Assembly (NCBI RefSeq): GCF_018373335.1
Contig: NZ_JAHAHH010000015.1
Coordinates: 1 to 17,361, forward strand
Direction of reading: 5' to 3'
From: Negativicoccus succinicivorans
GTDB taxonomy: Bacteria; Bacillota; Negativicutes; Veillonellales; Negativicoccaceae
Length of the DNA: 17,361 nt
Within the stretch, counting starts at the first letter, position 1. Each line of letters begins with the position of its first letter. The position numbers were made by a program, and so were the translations under genes. The notes beneath the pieces are model-generated. The model had not been told where the DNA came from, made no database searches, and saw only the letters and a list, made by a program, of their open reading frames with translations. Of this stretch, positions 1-6,758 are shown in pieces.

Positions 1-178
1 GGACGTAACGGGCAACATCGAACTGCCGGAAGGCACAGAAATGTGCATGCCGGGCGACAACGTCACGATGAAAATCGAACTGATCACGCCGATCGCGATC
101 GAAGAAGGTTTGCGTTTCGCGATTCGTGAAGGCGGTCACACCGTCGGCGCGGGCGTTGTCAGCGCGATCGAAAAATAA
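1..178 (+). CDS. tuf: Elongation factor Tu, C-terminal end (partial)
   Basis: The gene is cut by the window edge. The frame starting at base 2 gives 58 residues ending in AIEK and a TAA stop at 176-178. The peptide has the EF-Tu domain 3 signature: PGDN, then KIELITPIA, then LRFAIREGGHTVGAGVV. EF-Tu is the GTPase that brings aminoacyl-tRNA to the ribosomal A site, and this C-terminal beta-barrel contacts the tRNA and EF-Ts. A tuf gene directly before rpsJ is the usual end of the str operon in Firmicutes, so rpsL, rpsG and fusA probably lie upstream, outside the window. The identification is close to certain from sequence and position. Confidence 0.97.
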   Translation, partial: DVTGNIELPEGTEMCMPGDNVTMKIELITPIAIEEGLRFAIREGGHTVGAGVVSAIEK

Positions 179-321
179 GTTTACAAGAGCAGGCGAAAGA
201 GCGGTTGAGGTAACCGCTCTCTTGCCGGCCCAACTGAGAAGTAGGAGGTGGCCCGCCTGTGGCGGGGAAATTCCTATGGAGTTAGCCCATTCATAGAAAT
301 GGACGCTGGGAGGAAACAGTT
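179..321 (+). promoter_or_regulatory. tuf-rpsJ leader with hairpins and a possible short upstream ORF
   Basis: These 143 bases contain three stem-loops visible by eye. The first is a 9-bp stem, 199-207 with 213-221 (core GAGCGGTT/AACCGCTC, loop GAGGT). The second is a 6-bp GC-only stem, 252-257 with 261-266 (CCCGCC/GGCGGG). The third is CCATT/AATGG near 288-303, just before the rpsJ ribosome binding site at 309-313. An unused AGGAGG at 243-248 precedes a GTG at 259 that would open a codon-by-codon reading of MAGKFLWS ending at TAG 283-285. I found no convincing -35/-10 pair, so rpsJ may be read from the tuf transcript. In E. coli the S10 leader is controlled by L4. No match to that structure is claimed here. 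Confidence 0.4.
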
Positions 322-633
322 ATGTCGAAAGAACAGAAAATTCGGATTCGCTTGAAAGCCTACGATCACAAAGCATTGGATCAGAGCGCTGCGAAGATTG
401 TGGAAGCCGCTCACCGTACCGGTGCGATCGTTTCGGGGCCGATTCCGTTGCCGACGGAAAAAGCGATCTATACTATTTTGCGTTCGCCGCACGTTAATAA
501 AGACAGCCGCGAACAATTCGAGATGCGCACGCATAAGCGCCTGATCGATATTTTGGAACCGTCGAGCAAAACGGCGGACGCGTTGATGCGGTTGGAACTG
601 CCGGCCGGCGTCAATATTGAAATCAAATTATAA
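322..633 (+). CDS. rpsJ: 30S ribosomal protein S10
   Basis: This 103-residue protein has the normal S10 length and begins MSKEQKIRIRLKAYDHKALD, the conserved S10 N-terminus. The central segment with PLPTEKAIYTILRSPHVNKDSREQFE is the family signature and includes the extended loop. S10 sits in the head of the small subunit. As NusE it also pairs with NusB in transcription antitermination complexes, which links ribosome synthesis to transcription. The ATG is set by GGAGG at 309-313, eight bases upstream. It is the first gene of the S10 part of the cluster and lies 14 bases before rplC. Nothing in the protein looks unusual. Confidence 0.98.
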   Translation: MSKEQKIRIRLKAYDHKALDQSAAKIVEAAHRTGAIVSGPIPLPTEKAIYTILRSPHVNKDSREQFEMRTHKRLIDILEPSSKTADALMRLELPAGVNIEIKL

Positions 634-647
634 AAGGAGGTGCGAAC

Positions 648-1289
648 ATGTCGAAAGCTATTTTGGGAAAAAAGTTAGGAATGACGCAAGTCTTCACTGA
701 AGCAGGACAGCTCGTTCCGGTGACCGTTGTGGAAGCGACACCGAGCGTTGTTGTACGCGTAAAAACGGATGAAACCGACGGCTACCAGGCGATTCAGCTG
801 GGCTACGGCGACATCAAAGAAAAACATTTGACCAAACCGATGCAGGGTCAGTTTGACAAAGCGGGCGTTACCCCGGTCAAATATCTCCGTGAACTGCGTT
901 TACAAGAAGCAGGCGATTACACGGTCGGCCAAACTCTGGCAGCGGATATATTCGCAGCGGGAGATCTGGTGGACGTGATTGGTACCAGCAAAGGCAAAGG
1001 CTTCGCTGGCGGCATCAAACGCCATAACTTTTCGCGTGGACCGGAATCTCACGGCTCCAAATCGCATCGCGAACCGGGTTCCATGGGAGCCATGACATCC
1101 GGTGGCGGCGGTATTGTATTAAAAGGTAAAAAACTCCCGGGACAAATGGGCGGTATTCAAACGACTGTGCAGCGTCTGGAAGTGGTCCGTGTGGACACCG
1201 ATCGCAATATCATCCTGATCAAAGGCGGTATCCCCGGAGCCAAGGGAAGTTTAGTTATGGTTCGCAGCACAGTGAAACCGAACAAATAA
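648..1289 (+). CDS. rplC: 50S ribosomal protein L3
   Basis: The product is 213 residues, typical for bacterial L3. It opens MSKAILGKKLGMTQVF, the family N-terminus, and carries the conserved central stretch GTSKGKGFAGGIKRHNF followed by a Gly- and Ser-rich extension with RGPESHGSKSHR and GGGGIVLKGKKLPGQMG. L3 binds the 3' domain of 23S rRNA early in assembly, and its long loop reaches towards the peptidyl transferase centre. AAGGAGG at 634-640 is seven bases before the ATG. The gene follows rpsJ by 14 bases and precedes rplD by 21, so co-transcription is expected. The sequence is complete and unremarkable. Confidence 0.98.
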   Translation: MSKAILGKKLGMTQVFTEAGQLVPVTVVEATPSVVVRVKTDETDGYQAIQLGYGDIKEKHLTKPMQGQFDKAGVTPVKYLRELRLQEAGDYTVGQTLAADIFAAGDLVDVIGTSKGKGFAGGIKRHNFSRGPESHGSKSHREPGSMGAMTSGGGGIVLKGKKLPGQMGGIQTTVQRLEVVRVDTDRNIILIKGGIPGAKGSLVMVRSTVKPNK

Positions 1290-1310
1290 GTCGGAAGGGA
1301 GGATATATAA

Positions 1311-1934
1311 ATGCCGAAAGTAACACTCTATGAAATGACCGGCGCGAAAGCCGGCGAAATAGAATTGCAGGACAGCGTATTTGCTGTGGATTACAACGAA
1401 GCGGTAATCCATGCGGCGATCGTGCGCCAGCAGGCGAATGAACGCTTAGGTACGCACGCGACAAAAACGCGCGGCATGGTTCGCGGCGGCGGTAAAAAAC
1501 CGTGGCGTCAAAAAGGAACCGGCCGGGCACGTGTAGGTAGCATCCGTTCCCCGTTGTGGGTCGGCGGCGGCACCATCTTCGGACCGCAACCGCGCAGCTA
1601 TGTGAAAGCGATGCCGCGAAAACAAAGACGTTTGGCGATCAAATCCGCGTTGAGCTACAAAATCGCTAACGATGACGTATTTGTTATCAATCAGATCGAA
1701 TTAGCGCAGCCGAAAACAAAAGAAGTATTGAACCTGCTCAATAACTTTGAAATCGGCAACGATAAAGCGCTCATCATTACGGAGGGGGACGCCATCTTGG
1801 AACGTTGCGCACGCAACATTCAAGGCGTCAAGGCGATGCCTGTCACCGCACTCAATATCTATGATATCGTGCATTACACTAAACTCTTCATCACCGAGGG
1901 CGCTGTCAAACAGCTCGAGGAGGTGCTGGCATAA
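1311..1934 (+). CDS. rplD: 50S ribosomal protein L4
   Basis: This 207-residue protein is the bacterial L4 (L4/L1e family). The diagnostic long basic loop lies around residues 45-95, with KTRGMVRGGGKKPWRQKGTGRAR followed by GSIRSPLWVGGGTIFGP. That loop lines the polypeptide exit tunnel near the constriction formed with L22, and changes there are known to give macrolide resistance in other bacteria. In E. coli, L4 also represses its own operon through the S10 leader; whether that happens here cannot be read from the sequence. The ATG follows AAGGGAGG at 1295-1302. The stop codon shares one base with the rplW start (TAATG), which suggests translational coupling. Confidence 0.98.
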   Translation: MPKVTLYEMTGAKAGEIELQDSVFAVDYNEAVIHAAIVRQQANERLGTHATKTRGMVRGGGKKPWRQKGTGRARVGSIRSPLWVGGGTIFGPQPRSYVKAMPRKQRRLAIKSALSYKIANDDVFVINQIELAQPKTKEVLNLLNNFEIGNDKALIITEGDAILERCARNIQGVKAMPVTALNIYDIVHYTKLFITEGAVKQLEEVLA

Positions 1935-2218
1935 TGGATGCACGCGATATTTTAATCAAACCGATTGTTACGGAAAAATCTACGGCATTAATGGCGGAAG
2001 GTAAATACACCTTCAAAGTGCCTCTCAATGCCAACAAATACCAGATCCGTGATGCAGTCGAAGAAATCTTCAATGTGAAAGTCGCCGCGGTAAGCACCAT
2101 GCGCATGGAAGGCAAGAAAAAACGCATGGGCCGTTTCGAAGGTAAGCGCAGCGATTGGAAAAAAGCAATCGTCACGCTTAAAGAAGGCGAAACGATCGAA
2201 TTGTTCGAAGGCGTGTAA
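1934..2218 (+). CDS. rplW: 50S ribosomal protein L23
   Basis: The 94-residue product matches L23 in length and in its opening, MDARDILIKPIVTEKSTALM, followed by a segment with YTFKVPLNANKYQIRDAVEEIF and the basic loop KKKRMGRFEGKRSDWKKAIV. L23 lies at the exit of the polypeptide tunnel, where trigger factor and the signal recognition particle dock. Its ATG overlaps the rplD stop by one base. The ribosome binding site, GAGGAGG at 1917-1923, lies inside the end of rplD. The pair therefore looks translationally coupled, fitting equal production of two neighbouring 23S-binding proteins. Confidence 0.98.
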   Translation: MDARDILIKPIVTEKSTALMAEGKYTFKVPLNANKYQIRDAVEEIFNVKVAAVSTMRMEGKKKRMGRFEGKRSDWKKAIVTLKEGETIELFEGV

Positions 2219-2243
2219 GCGTCTGATTTAAGGAGGCACTATA

Positions 2244-3071
2244 ATGGCTTACAAATCATTCAAACCGTACACCCCCGGGCGTCGGTTTATGACCGTATCG
2301 GCCTTCGACGGAGTCACCAAAGCGGAACCGGAAAAATCGCTTCTGGCGCCGGTGACCAGAAAAGGCGGCCGAAACAATACGGGAAAAATGACCGTTCGCC
2401 ATCAGGGCGGCGGCCATAAACGTCGGTATCGTTTGATTGACTTCAAACGCACGAAAGATAATGTACCGGCAAAAGTTGCGGCGATCGAATACGATCCGAA
2501 CCGCACCTGCTTCATCGCTCTGTTGAACTATGCGGACGGTGAAAAACGTTACATCTTGGCGCCGCAGGGCTTGAAAGTCGGCGACATGGTGGAAAGCGGA
2601 CCGGAATCCGATATCAAAGTGGGCAACGCATTGCCGTTGGTAAATATCCCGATCGGTACCCAGGTCCACAACATCGAATTAAAAATCGGCAAAGGCGGCC
2701 AAATGGTCCGCAGCGCCGGCGCCTCGGCTCAGCTGATGGCGAAAGAAGGTAAATACGCGTTGTTGCGTCTGCCGAGCGGCGAAGTTCGTCGTGTCTTGGT
2801 AAACTGCCGCGCGACCGTCGGTGTCGTAGGCAATGCCGAACACGAAAACATCACCATCGGTAAAGCCGGCCGTAATCGTTGGTTGGGCAAACGCCCGGCG
2901 AACCGCGGCGTTGTCATGAACCCGAACGACCATCCGCATGGCGGTGGTGAAGGTAAGTCCCCGGTCGGACGTAAACGTCCGGTTACTCCGTGGGGTAAAC
3001 CGGCTTACGGCGTGAAGACGCGTAATAAGAAAAAAGCATCCAATCGGATGATCGTCAATCGACGCAAGTAA
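2244..3071 (+). CDS. rplB: 50S ribosomal protein L2
   Basis: The product has 275 residues, standard for L2. It begins MAYKSFKPYTPGRRFMTVSAF and contains the RNA-binding domain signature GRNNTGKMTVRHQGGGHKRRYR around residues 48-70. Near residue 230 is the MNPNDHPHGGGEG motif, whose His is the conserved residue associated with peptidyl transferase function in this family. L2 is one of the most conserved large-subunit proteins; it supports subunit association and the catalytic centre. AAGGAGG lies just upstream of the ATG. The gene sits between rplW and rpsS, as in nearly all bacteria. There are no truncations or odd residues. Confidence 0.98.
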   Translation: MAYKSFKPYTPGRRFMTVSAFDGVTKAEPEKSLLAPVTRKGGRNNTGKMTVRHQGGGHKRRYRLIDFKRTKDNVPAKVAAIEYDPNRTCFIALLNYADGEKRYILAPQGLKVGDMVESGPESDIKVGNALPLVNIPIGTQVHNIELKIGKGGQMVRSAGASAQLMAKEGKYALLRLPSGEVRRVLVNCRATVGVVGNAEHENITIGKAGRNRWLGKRPANRGVVMNPNDHPHGGGEGKSPVGRKRPVTPWGKPAYGVKTRNKKKASNRMIVNRRK

Positions 3072-3092
3072 TGGAAGGAAGGGGAAACAAGA

Positions 3093-3374
3093 GTGTCCAG
3101 ATCAATTAAAAAAGGACCGTTTGTTGCGGATCACTTGGAAAAGAAGATCGCTGCACTGAACGCTTCTGATGAGAAAAAAGTAGTCAAAACTTGGTCCCGG
3201 GCTTCGACCATCTTGCCGGACTTTGTCGGTCACACGATCGCTGTCCATGACGGCCGTAAACACGTGCCGGTCTATATTACGGAAGATATGGTCGGCCATA
3301 AGCTCGGTGAATTTGCACCGACCCGTTTGTTCCGCGGTCACAACAAGAGCGACAAAGCGACGGAATTGCAATAA
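3093..3374 (+). CDS. rpsS: 30S ribosomal protein S19
   Basis: This 93-residue protein starts at GTG and reads MSRSIKKGPFVADHLEKKI, then KTWSRASTILPDFVGHTIAVHDGRKHVPVYI, all characteristic of S19. The end, GEFAPTRLFRGHNKSDK, is also typical. S19 forms a complex with S13 in the head of the small subunit close to the A-site tRNA and the inter-subunit bridges. The GTG at 3093 follows an AAGGAAGGGG-type ribosome binding site. No ATG in a better position exists, so the non-ATG start is well supported. Its stop lies 10 bases before the rplV start. Confidence 0.97.
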   Translation: MSRSIKKGPFVADHLEKKIAALNASDEKKVVKTWSRASTILPDFVGHTIAVHDGRKHVPVYITEDMVGHKLGEFAPTRLFRGHNKSDKATELQ

Positions 3375-3384
3375 GGAGGAGAAA

Positions 3385-3720
3385 ATGGAAGTAAGAGCAT
3401 TTACCAACAACATCCGCATTTCGCCTCGTAAAGTACGCATTGTCGTTGACCTGATTCGCGGTAAAAACTGCGGTGAAGCATTGGCAATTCTTGCGCACAC
3501 GCCGAAACGCGCCTCGAAAGTGGTTGAAAAAACCCTGCGCAGCGCGATGGCAAATGCAGAAAACAATCATGATTTAAATGTAGATAAACTGTATGTATCG
3601 ACAGCCTTTGTCGATGCCGGTCCGACTCTGAAACGGATTCACCCGCGCAGCCGGGGGCAGGCATTCAGCATTTTCAAACGCACGAGTCAATTGACCGTGA
3701 AAGTATCCGAAAGAGAATAA
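3385..3720 (+). CDS. rplV: 50S ribosomal protein L22
   Basis: I place the start at the ATG at 3385 because TAAGGAGGAG immediately precedes it and the product then begins MEVRAFTNNIRISPRKVRIV, the normal L22 N-terminus. The frame is open further upstream through rpsS, but that extension is not L22. The 111-residue protein has the conserved helix region and, at about residues 80-100, the long beta-hairpin with LKRIHPRSRGQAFSIFKRTS. That hairpin lines the exit tunnel opposite L4 and is a known site of macrolide-resistance changes in other species. The length is normal and the gene lies 14 bases before rpsC. Confidence 0.97.
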   Translation: MEVRAFTNNIRISPRKVRIVVDLIRGKNCGEALAILAHTPKRASKVVEKTLRSAMANAENNHDLNVDKLYVSTAFVDAGPTLKRIHPRSRGQAFSIFKRTSQLTVKVSERE

Positions 3721-3734
3721 AGGAGGGAAATGGT

Positions 3735-4529
3735 GTGGGTCAGAAAGTAAATCCCCATGGAATGCGTGTTGGCATCATCAAAGATTGGGATACCAAATGG
3801 TATGCCGAAAAAGATTATGCAAAGCTTTTGATTGAAGACACGAAGATTCGTCGCTTCCTGAAGAAACATCTCTTCATCGCAGGCATCTCGCGCATCGAAA
3901 TCGAACGCACATTAAAGCGCATTAAATTAACGATCTATACGGCAAAACCGGGCATGGTCATTGGCCGCGGCGGCGCCGGTATCGAAGACATCAAAAAAGC
4001 CATGACTCGTTTTACGACGCAGGAAGTGGATGTCAATATTAAAGAAGTTAAAAGTGCGGAATTGGACGCAACCTTGGTTGCGGAAAACATCGCATCTCAG
4101 TTGGAACGTCGTATTGCGTTCCGCCGCGCGATGAAACAGGCAGTCGGCCGTACCATGCGGTTTGGTGCCCAAGGTATCAAGGTTCTTTTGAGCGGCCGTT
4201 TGGGCGGCGCGGAAATTGCCCGTTCGGAAGGCTACCATGAAGGATCGATTCCACTGCACACATTACGCGCCAACATCGACTACGGTGTGGCGACGGCACA
4301 GACCACCTACGGTGCGATCGGTGTCAAAGTATGGATTTATAAAGGCGAAATCATGCCGGGCGAAATGGTCAACAAAGATGAAAACGTACGCGAGAACCGT
4401 GGCGGTAAAGAACGTCGCGCGGGCGATCGTCGTAACAACCGTCGAGGCCATCGCGGCGGCCGCAACGAACGCGGCGAACGTCGTGACAACGATCGGCAAC
4501 CGAACAACGCAGAAAGGAGCGAAGCCTAA
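3735..4529 (+). CDS. rpsC: 30S ribosomal protein S3 with an Arg/Gly/Asn-rich C-terminal tail
   Basis: The start is GTG at 3735 after AGGAGGG, giving MGQKVNPHGMRVGIIKDWDT, the S3 N-terminus. A type II KH domain is present with its GRGG loop at residues 77-80. The C-terminal S3 domain ends near VWIYKGEIMPG. S3 lines the mRNA entry channel of the small subunit and helps unwind mRNA. The protein has 264 residues against roughly 210-230 in many bacteria. The excess is a tail from about residue 213 that is extremely rich in Arg, Asn, Gly and Glu, with repeated RGG, RNN and RGE units, and likely disordered. Its stop overlaps the rplP start by one base. Confidence 0.97.
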   Translation: MGQKVNPHGMRVGIIKDWDTKWYAEKDYAKLLIEDTKIRRFLKKHLFIAGISRIEIERTLKRIKLTIYTAKPGMVIGRGGAGIEDIKKAMTRFTTQEVDVNIKEVKSAELDATLVAENIASQLERRIAFRRAMKQAVGRTMRFGAQGIKVLLSGRLGGAEIARSEGYHEGSIPLHTLRANIDYGVATAQTTYGAIGVKVWIYKGEIMPGEMVNKDENVRENRGGKERRAGDRRNNRRGHRGGRNERGERRDNDRQPNNAERSEA

Positions 4530-4960
4530 TGCTAATCCCGAAGCGTGTAAAATATCGTAAGCAATTTCGCGGTCGTATGAAAGGCAGAGCGAACCGCGGT
4601 AATAAAGTATCCCACGGCGAATTTGGCTTAGTTGCCATGGAACCGGCTTGGATTACCAACCGACAAATCGAAGCGGCTCGTATCGCGATGACGCGTTACA
4701 TTAAACGTGGCGGCCAAGTGTGGATCAAAATTTTCCCGGATAAGCCGGTTTCCAAGAAACCTGCCGAAACTCGTATGGGTAAAGGTAAAGGCGCTCCGGA
4801 ATATTGGGTTTCTGTTGTCCGCCCGGGCCGTGTGATGTTTGAAATGGCAGGCGTCACCCCGGAAATCGCTAAAGAAGCGATGCGTTTGGCCTCGCACAAA
4901 CTTCCGATCAAAACGAAGTTTGTCGTCAAGGGCGAAGAAGAAGTGGCAGGTGACAACTAA
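4529..4960 (+). CDS. rplP: 50S ribosomal protein L16
   Basis: The 143-residue product begins MLIPKRVKYRKQFRGRMKG and continues with the conserved GLVAMEPAWITNRQIEAARIAMTR segment and the RMGKGKGAPEYWV loop, all typical of L16. L16 is a late-assembling large-subunit protein that positions tRNA in the A and P sites. The ATG overlaps the rpsC stop by one base (TAATG). AGAAAGGAG just upstream, inside rpsC, can serve as the ribosome binding site. The stop in turn overlaps the rpmC start by one base, so rpsC, rplP and rpmC look like a translationally coupled trio. Confidence 0.98.
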   Translation: MLIPKRVKYRKQFRGRMKGRANRGNKVSHGEFGLVAMEPAWITNRQIEAARIAMTRYIKRGGQVWIKIFPDKPVSKKPAETRMGKGKGAPEYWVSVVRPGRVMFEMAGVTPEIAKEAMRLASHKLPIKTKFVVKGEEEVAGDN

Positions 4961-5160
4961 TGAAGGTACAAGAAATTCGGAATTTGTCCGCCGAGGAAAT
5001 GAACGAAAAAATCGCCGGTCTGAAGGAAGAATTATTCAACCTCCGTTTTCAGCATGCGACCGGCCAGTTGGAAAATCCGATGCGTTTGCGTGAAGTAAAG
5101 AAAACCATTGCCCGGATTAAAACCGTGCAACGGGAAGCAGAATTGAAAGCGCAAGCGTAA
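4960..5160 (+). CDS. rpmC: 50S ribosomal protein L29
   Basis: This 66-residue protein is L29. It starts MKVQEIRNLSAEEMNEKIAG and contains the signature LFNLRFQHATGQLENPMRLREVKKTIARIKT. The chain is a two-helix hairpin that sits beside L23 at the tunnel exit. Its ATG shares a base with the rplP stop. No strong AGGAGG is present directly upstream; GAAGAAGTGGCAGGTG in the rplP end offers only a partial match. Translation is therefore likely coupled to rplP. Length and sequence are ordinary. Confidence 0.97.
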   Translation: MKVQEIRNLSAEEMNEKIAGLKEELFNLRFQHATGQLENPMRLREVKKTIARIKTVQREAELKAQA

Positions 5161-5177
5161 ATCGTAAAGGAGGAACC

Positions 5178-5438
5178 GTGGTGGAAGAAAGAAACGTACG
5201 CAAATCGCGTGTCGGCAAAGTCGTCAGTGACAAAATGGACAAAACCGTTGTTGTTGCTGTAGACCGTAAAGTGCCGCACAAAAAATACAATAAGCCGCTC
5301 ACTTCGACGAAGCGGTATAAAGCGCACGACGAAAACAACGAATGTAAAATCGGTGATACCGTGCGCATCATTGAAACGCGCCCGATTTCGAAAGATAAAT
5401 GCTGGCGTGTAACGAAGATTATTGCCCGTGCCGAATAA
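5178..5438 (+). CDS. rpsQ: 30S ribosomal protein S17
   Basis: The product is S17: after the start it reads EERNVRKSRVGKVVSDKMDK, then TVVVAVDRKVPHKKYNKPL and KAHDENNECKIGDTVRI, an OB-fold protein that binds 16S rRNA early in assembly. Two GTG codons stand in tandem at 5178 and 5181. The ribosome binding site AAAGGAGG at 5166-5173 is only 4 bases from the first and 7 from the second, so initiation at 5181 (85 residues) is more likely than at 5178 (86 residues). The longest frame is listed. There is no ATG alternative, so a GTG start is certain even if its exact position is not. Confidence 0.96.
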   Translation: MVEERNVRKSRVGKVVSDKMDKTVVVAVDRKVPHKKYNKPLTSTKRYKAHDENNECKIGDTVRIIETRPISKDKCWRVTKIIARAE

Positions 5439-5462
5439 TTCGGTAGAAAGAGGAGGAACACG

Positions 5463-5831
5463 ATGATACAGCAAGAAACTCGCTTAAACGTGGCTGATAA
5501 CACGGGCGCCAAAGACATCTTGTGCATCAAGGTGCTGGGAGGATCATTCCGGCGCTACGCGAATATCGGTGATGTAATCGTTGCTTCGGTAAAAGATGCA
5601 TCGCCCGGTGGCGTTGTCAAGAAAGGTGAAGTAGTTAAAGCCGTAGTCGTTCGTACGAAGAAAGGTTTACGTCGCAACGATGGCTCCTACATTCGCTTTG
5701 ACGAAAATGCAGCCGTTATTATTAAAGATGATAAGAGCCCGCGCGGGACTCGTATTTTTGGACCGGTAGCTCGTGAGCTTCGTGATAAGAACTTCATGAA
5801 GATTATTTCGCTCGCACCGGAAGTACTGTAA
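5463..5831 (+). CDS. rplN: 50S ribosomal protein L14
   Basis: The 122-residue protein starts MIQQETRLNVADNTGAKDIL and carries the L14 signature GGVVKKGEVVKAVVVRTKKG, with RGTRIFGPVARELRDKNFMKIISLAPEVL at the end. The length is exactly that of most bacterial L14 proteins. L14 lies at the subunit interface, forms an inter-subunit bridge, and is the binding site of the ribosome silencing factor RsfS. AGAGGAGGAA lies just before the ATG. It is the first 50S gene of the spc section and is followed 12 bases later by rplX, its usual partner. Confidence 0.98.
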   Translation: MIQQETRLNVADNTGAKDILCIKVLGGSFRRYANIGDVIVASVKDASPGGVVKKGEVVKAVVVRTKKGLRRNDGSYIRFDENAAVIIKDDKSPRGTRIFGPVARELRDKNFMKIISLAPEVL

Positions 5832-5843
5832 GGAGGTGCGGAT

Positions 5844-6179
5844 ATGAGCAAACGTAAACTGCAAGTCAAAACCGGTGATACCGTCATGATCATTGCCGGC
5901 AAAGACAAAGGCAAAACCGGTAAAATCATTGCCGCACAGCCGGCCAAAGATCGCGTCATTGTGGAAGGTCTGAACGAAGTCAAACGGCACACCAAGCCGA
6001 GCCAGGCCAACCCGCAAGGAGGCATTATCACGAAAGAAGCACCGATTCATGTCTCCAACGTCATGGTCATCGACCCGAAGACCAAAGAACCGAGCCGCAT
6101 CAAAAAAGTACAGCAAAAAGACGGCAGCTACGTTCGTGCGACCGTTAAAAGCGACTCGATTATCGACAACGTAAAATAA
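5844..6179 (+). CDS. rplX: 50S ribosomal protein L24
   Basis: This 111-residue protein opens with a KOW motif, about residues 5-33: LQVKTGDTVMIIAGKDKGKT followed by GKIIAAQPAKDRVIVEGLN. It continues with KRHTKPSQANPQGGIITKEAPIHVSNVMVIDPKT, the L24 signature. L24 binds the 5' domain of 23S rRNA and is one of two assembly initiators of the large subunit. Some relatives carry zinc cysteines in the C-terminal half; here that segment has none. The ribosome binding site AAGGAGGTG is close to the ATG at 5844. Its position between rplN and rplE is universal. Confidence 0.97.
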   Translation: MSKRKLQVKTGDTVMIIAGKDKGKTGKIIAAQPAKDRVIVEGLNEVKRHTKPSQANPQGGIITKEAPIHVSNVMVIDPKTKEPSRIKKVQQKDGSYVRATVKSDSIIDNVK

Positions 6180-6200
6180 TACGAAAGGAGGACGAACTCG

Positions 6201-6740
6201 GTGTCTCGTTTAAAAGATCTCTACAATTCCCAGATCAAAAATGATCTGCGTGAAAAATTCAACTATAAAAACGTAATGGAAATTCCGAAACTGGAAAAAA
6301 TCGTCATCAACATCGGTGTCGGTGAAGCCGTTACGAATTCCAAAGCACTGGATTCCGCGGTGAACGACCTGACGGCGATCGCCGGCCAGAAACCGATTAT
6401 CACGCGCGCGAAAAAATCCATTGCGAACTTCAAAATTCGTGAAGATATGCCGATCGGCTGCAAAGTTACGCTGCGCGGCGAAAGAATGTACGAATTCCTG
6501 GATAAACTGATCAATATTGCGATTCCTCGCGTCCGCGACTTTCGTGGCGTGCGCGCGACCAGCTTTGACGGTCGCGGCAACTACAGCTTGGGCATTAAGG
6601 AACAATTGATTTTCCCGGAAATCGACTACGATAAAATTGACCAGGTACGCGGCATGGACATCATCATGGTGACCAGCGCGAAAACCGACGAAGAAGCGCG
6701 TGAACTTTTGCGTGCCTTCGGTATGCCGTTTAAAAAATAA
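6201..6740 (+). CDS. rplE: 50S ribosomal protein L5
   Basis: The product has 179 residues, normal for L5. It starts at GTG 6201, behind AAAGGAGG, as MSRLKDLYNSQIKNDLREKF. The signature KLEKIVINIGVGEAVTNSKALDSAVNDL is followed by ITRAKKSIANFKIREDMPIGCKVTLRG and the end segment KTDEEARELLRAFGMPF. L5 binds 5S rRNA together with L18 and contacts S13 in the head of the small subunit. GTG is the only plausible start at the right distance from the ribosome binding site. Nothing is missing or unusual in the protein. Confidence 0.98.
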   Translation: MSRLKDLYNSQIKNDLREKFNYKNVMEIPKLEKIVINIGVGEAVTNSKALDSAVNDLTAIAGQKPIITRAKKSIANFKIREDMPIGCKVTLRGERMYEFLDKLINIAIPRVRDFRGVRATSFDGRGNYSLGIKEQLIFPEIDYDKIDQVRGMDIIMVTSAKTDEEARELLRAFGMPFKK

Positions 6741-6758
6741 GACAAAGGAGGAAGTATA

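Noticed and set aside
3223..3384. Upstream extension of L22 through rpsS
   Set aside because: It is an out-of-frame reading of rpsS; a strong ribosome binding site sits directly before the ATG at 3385.
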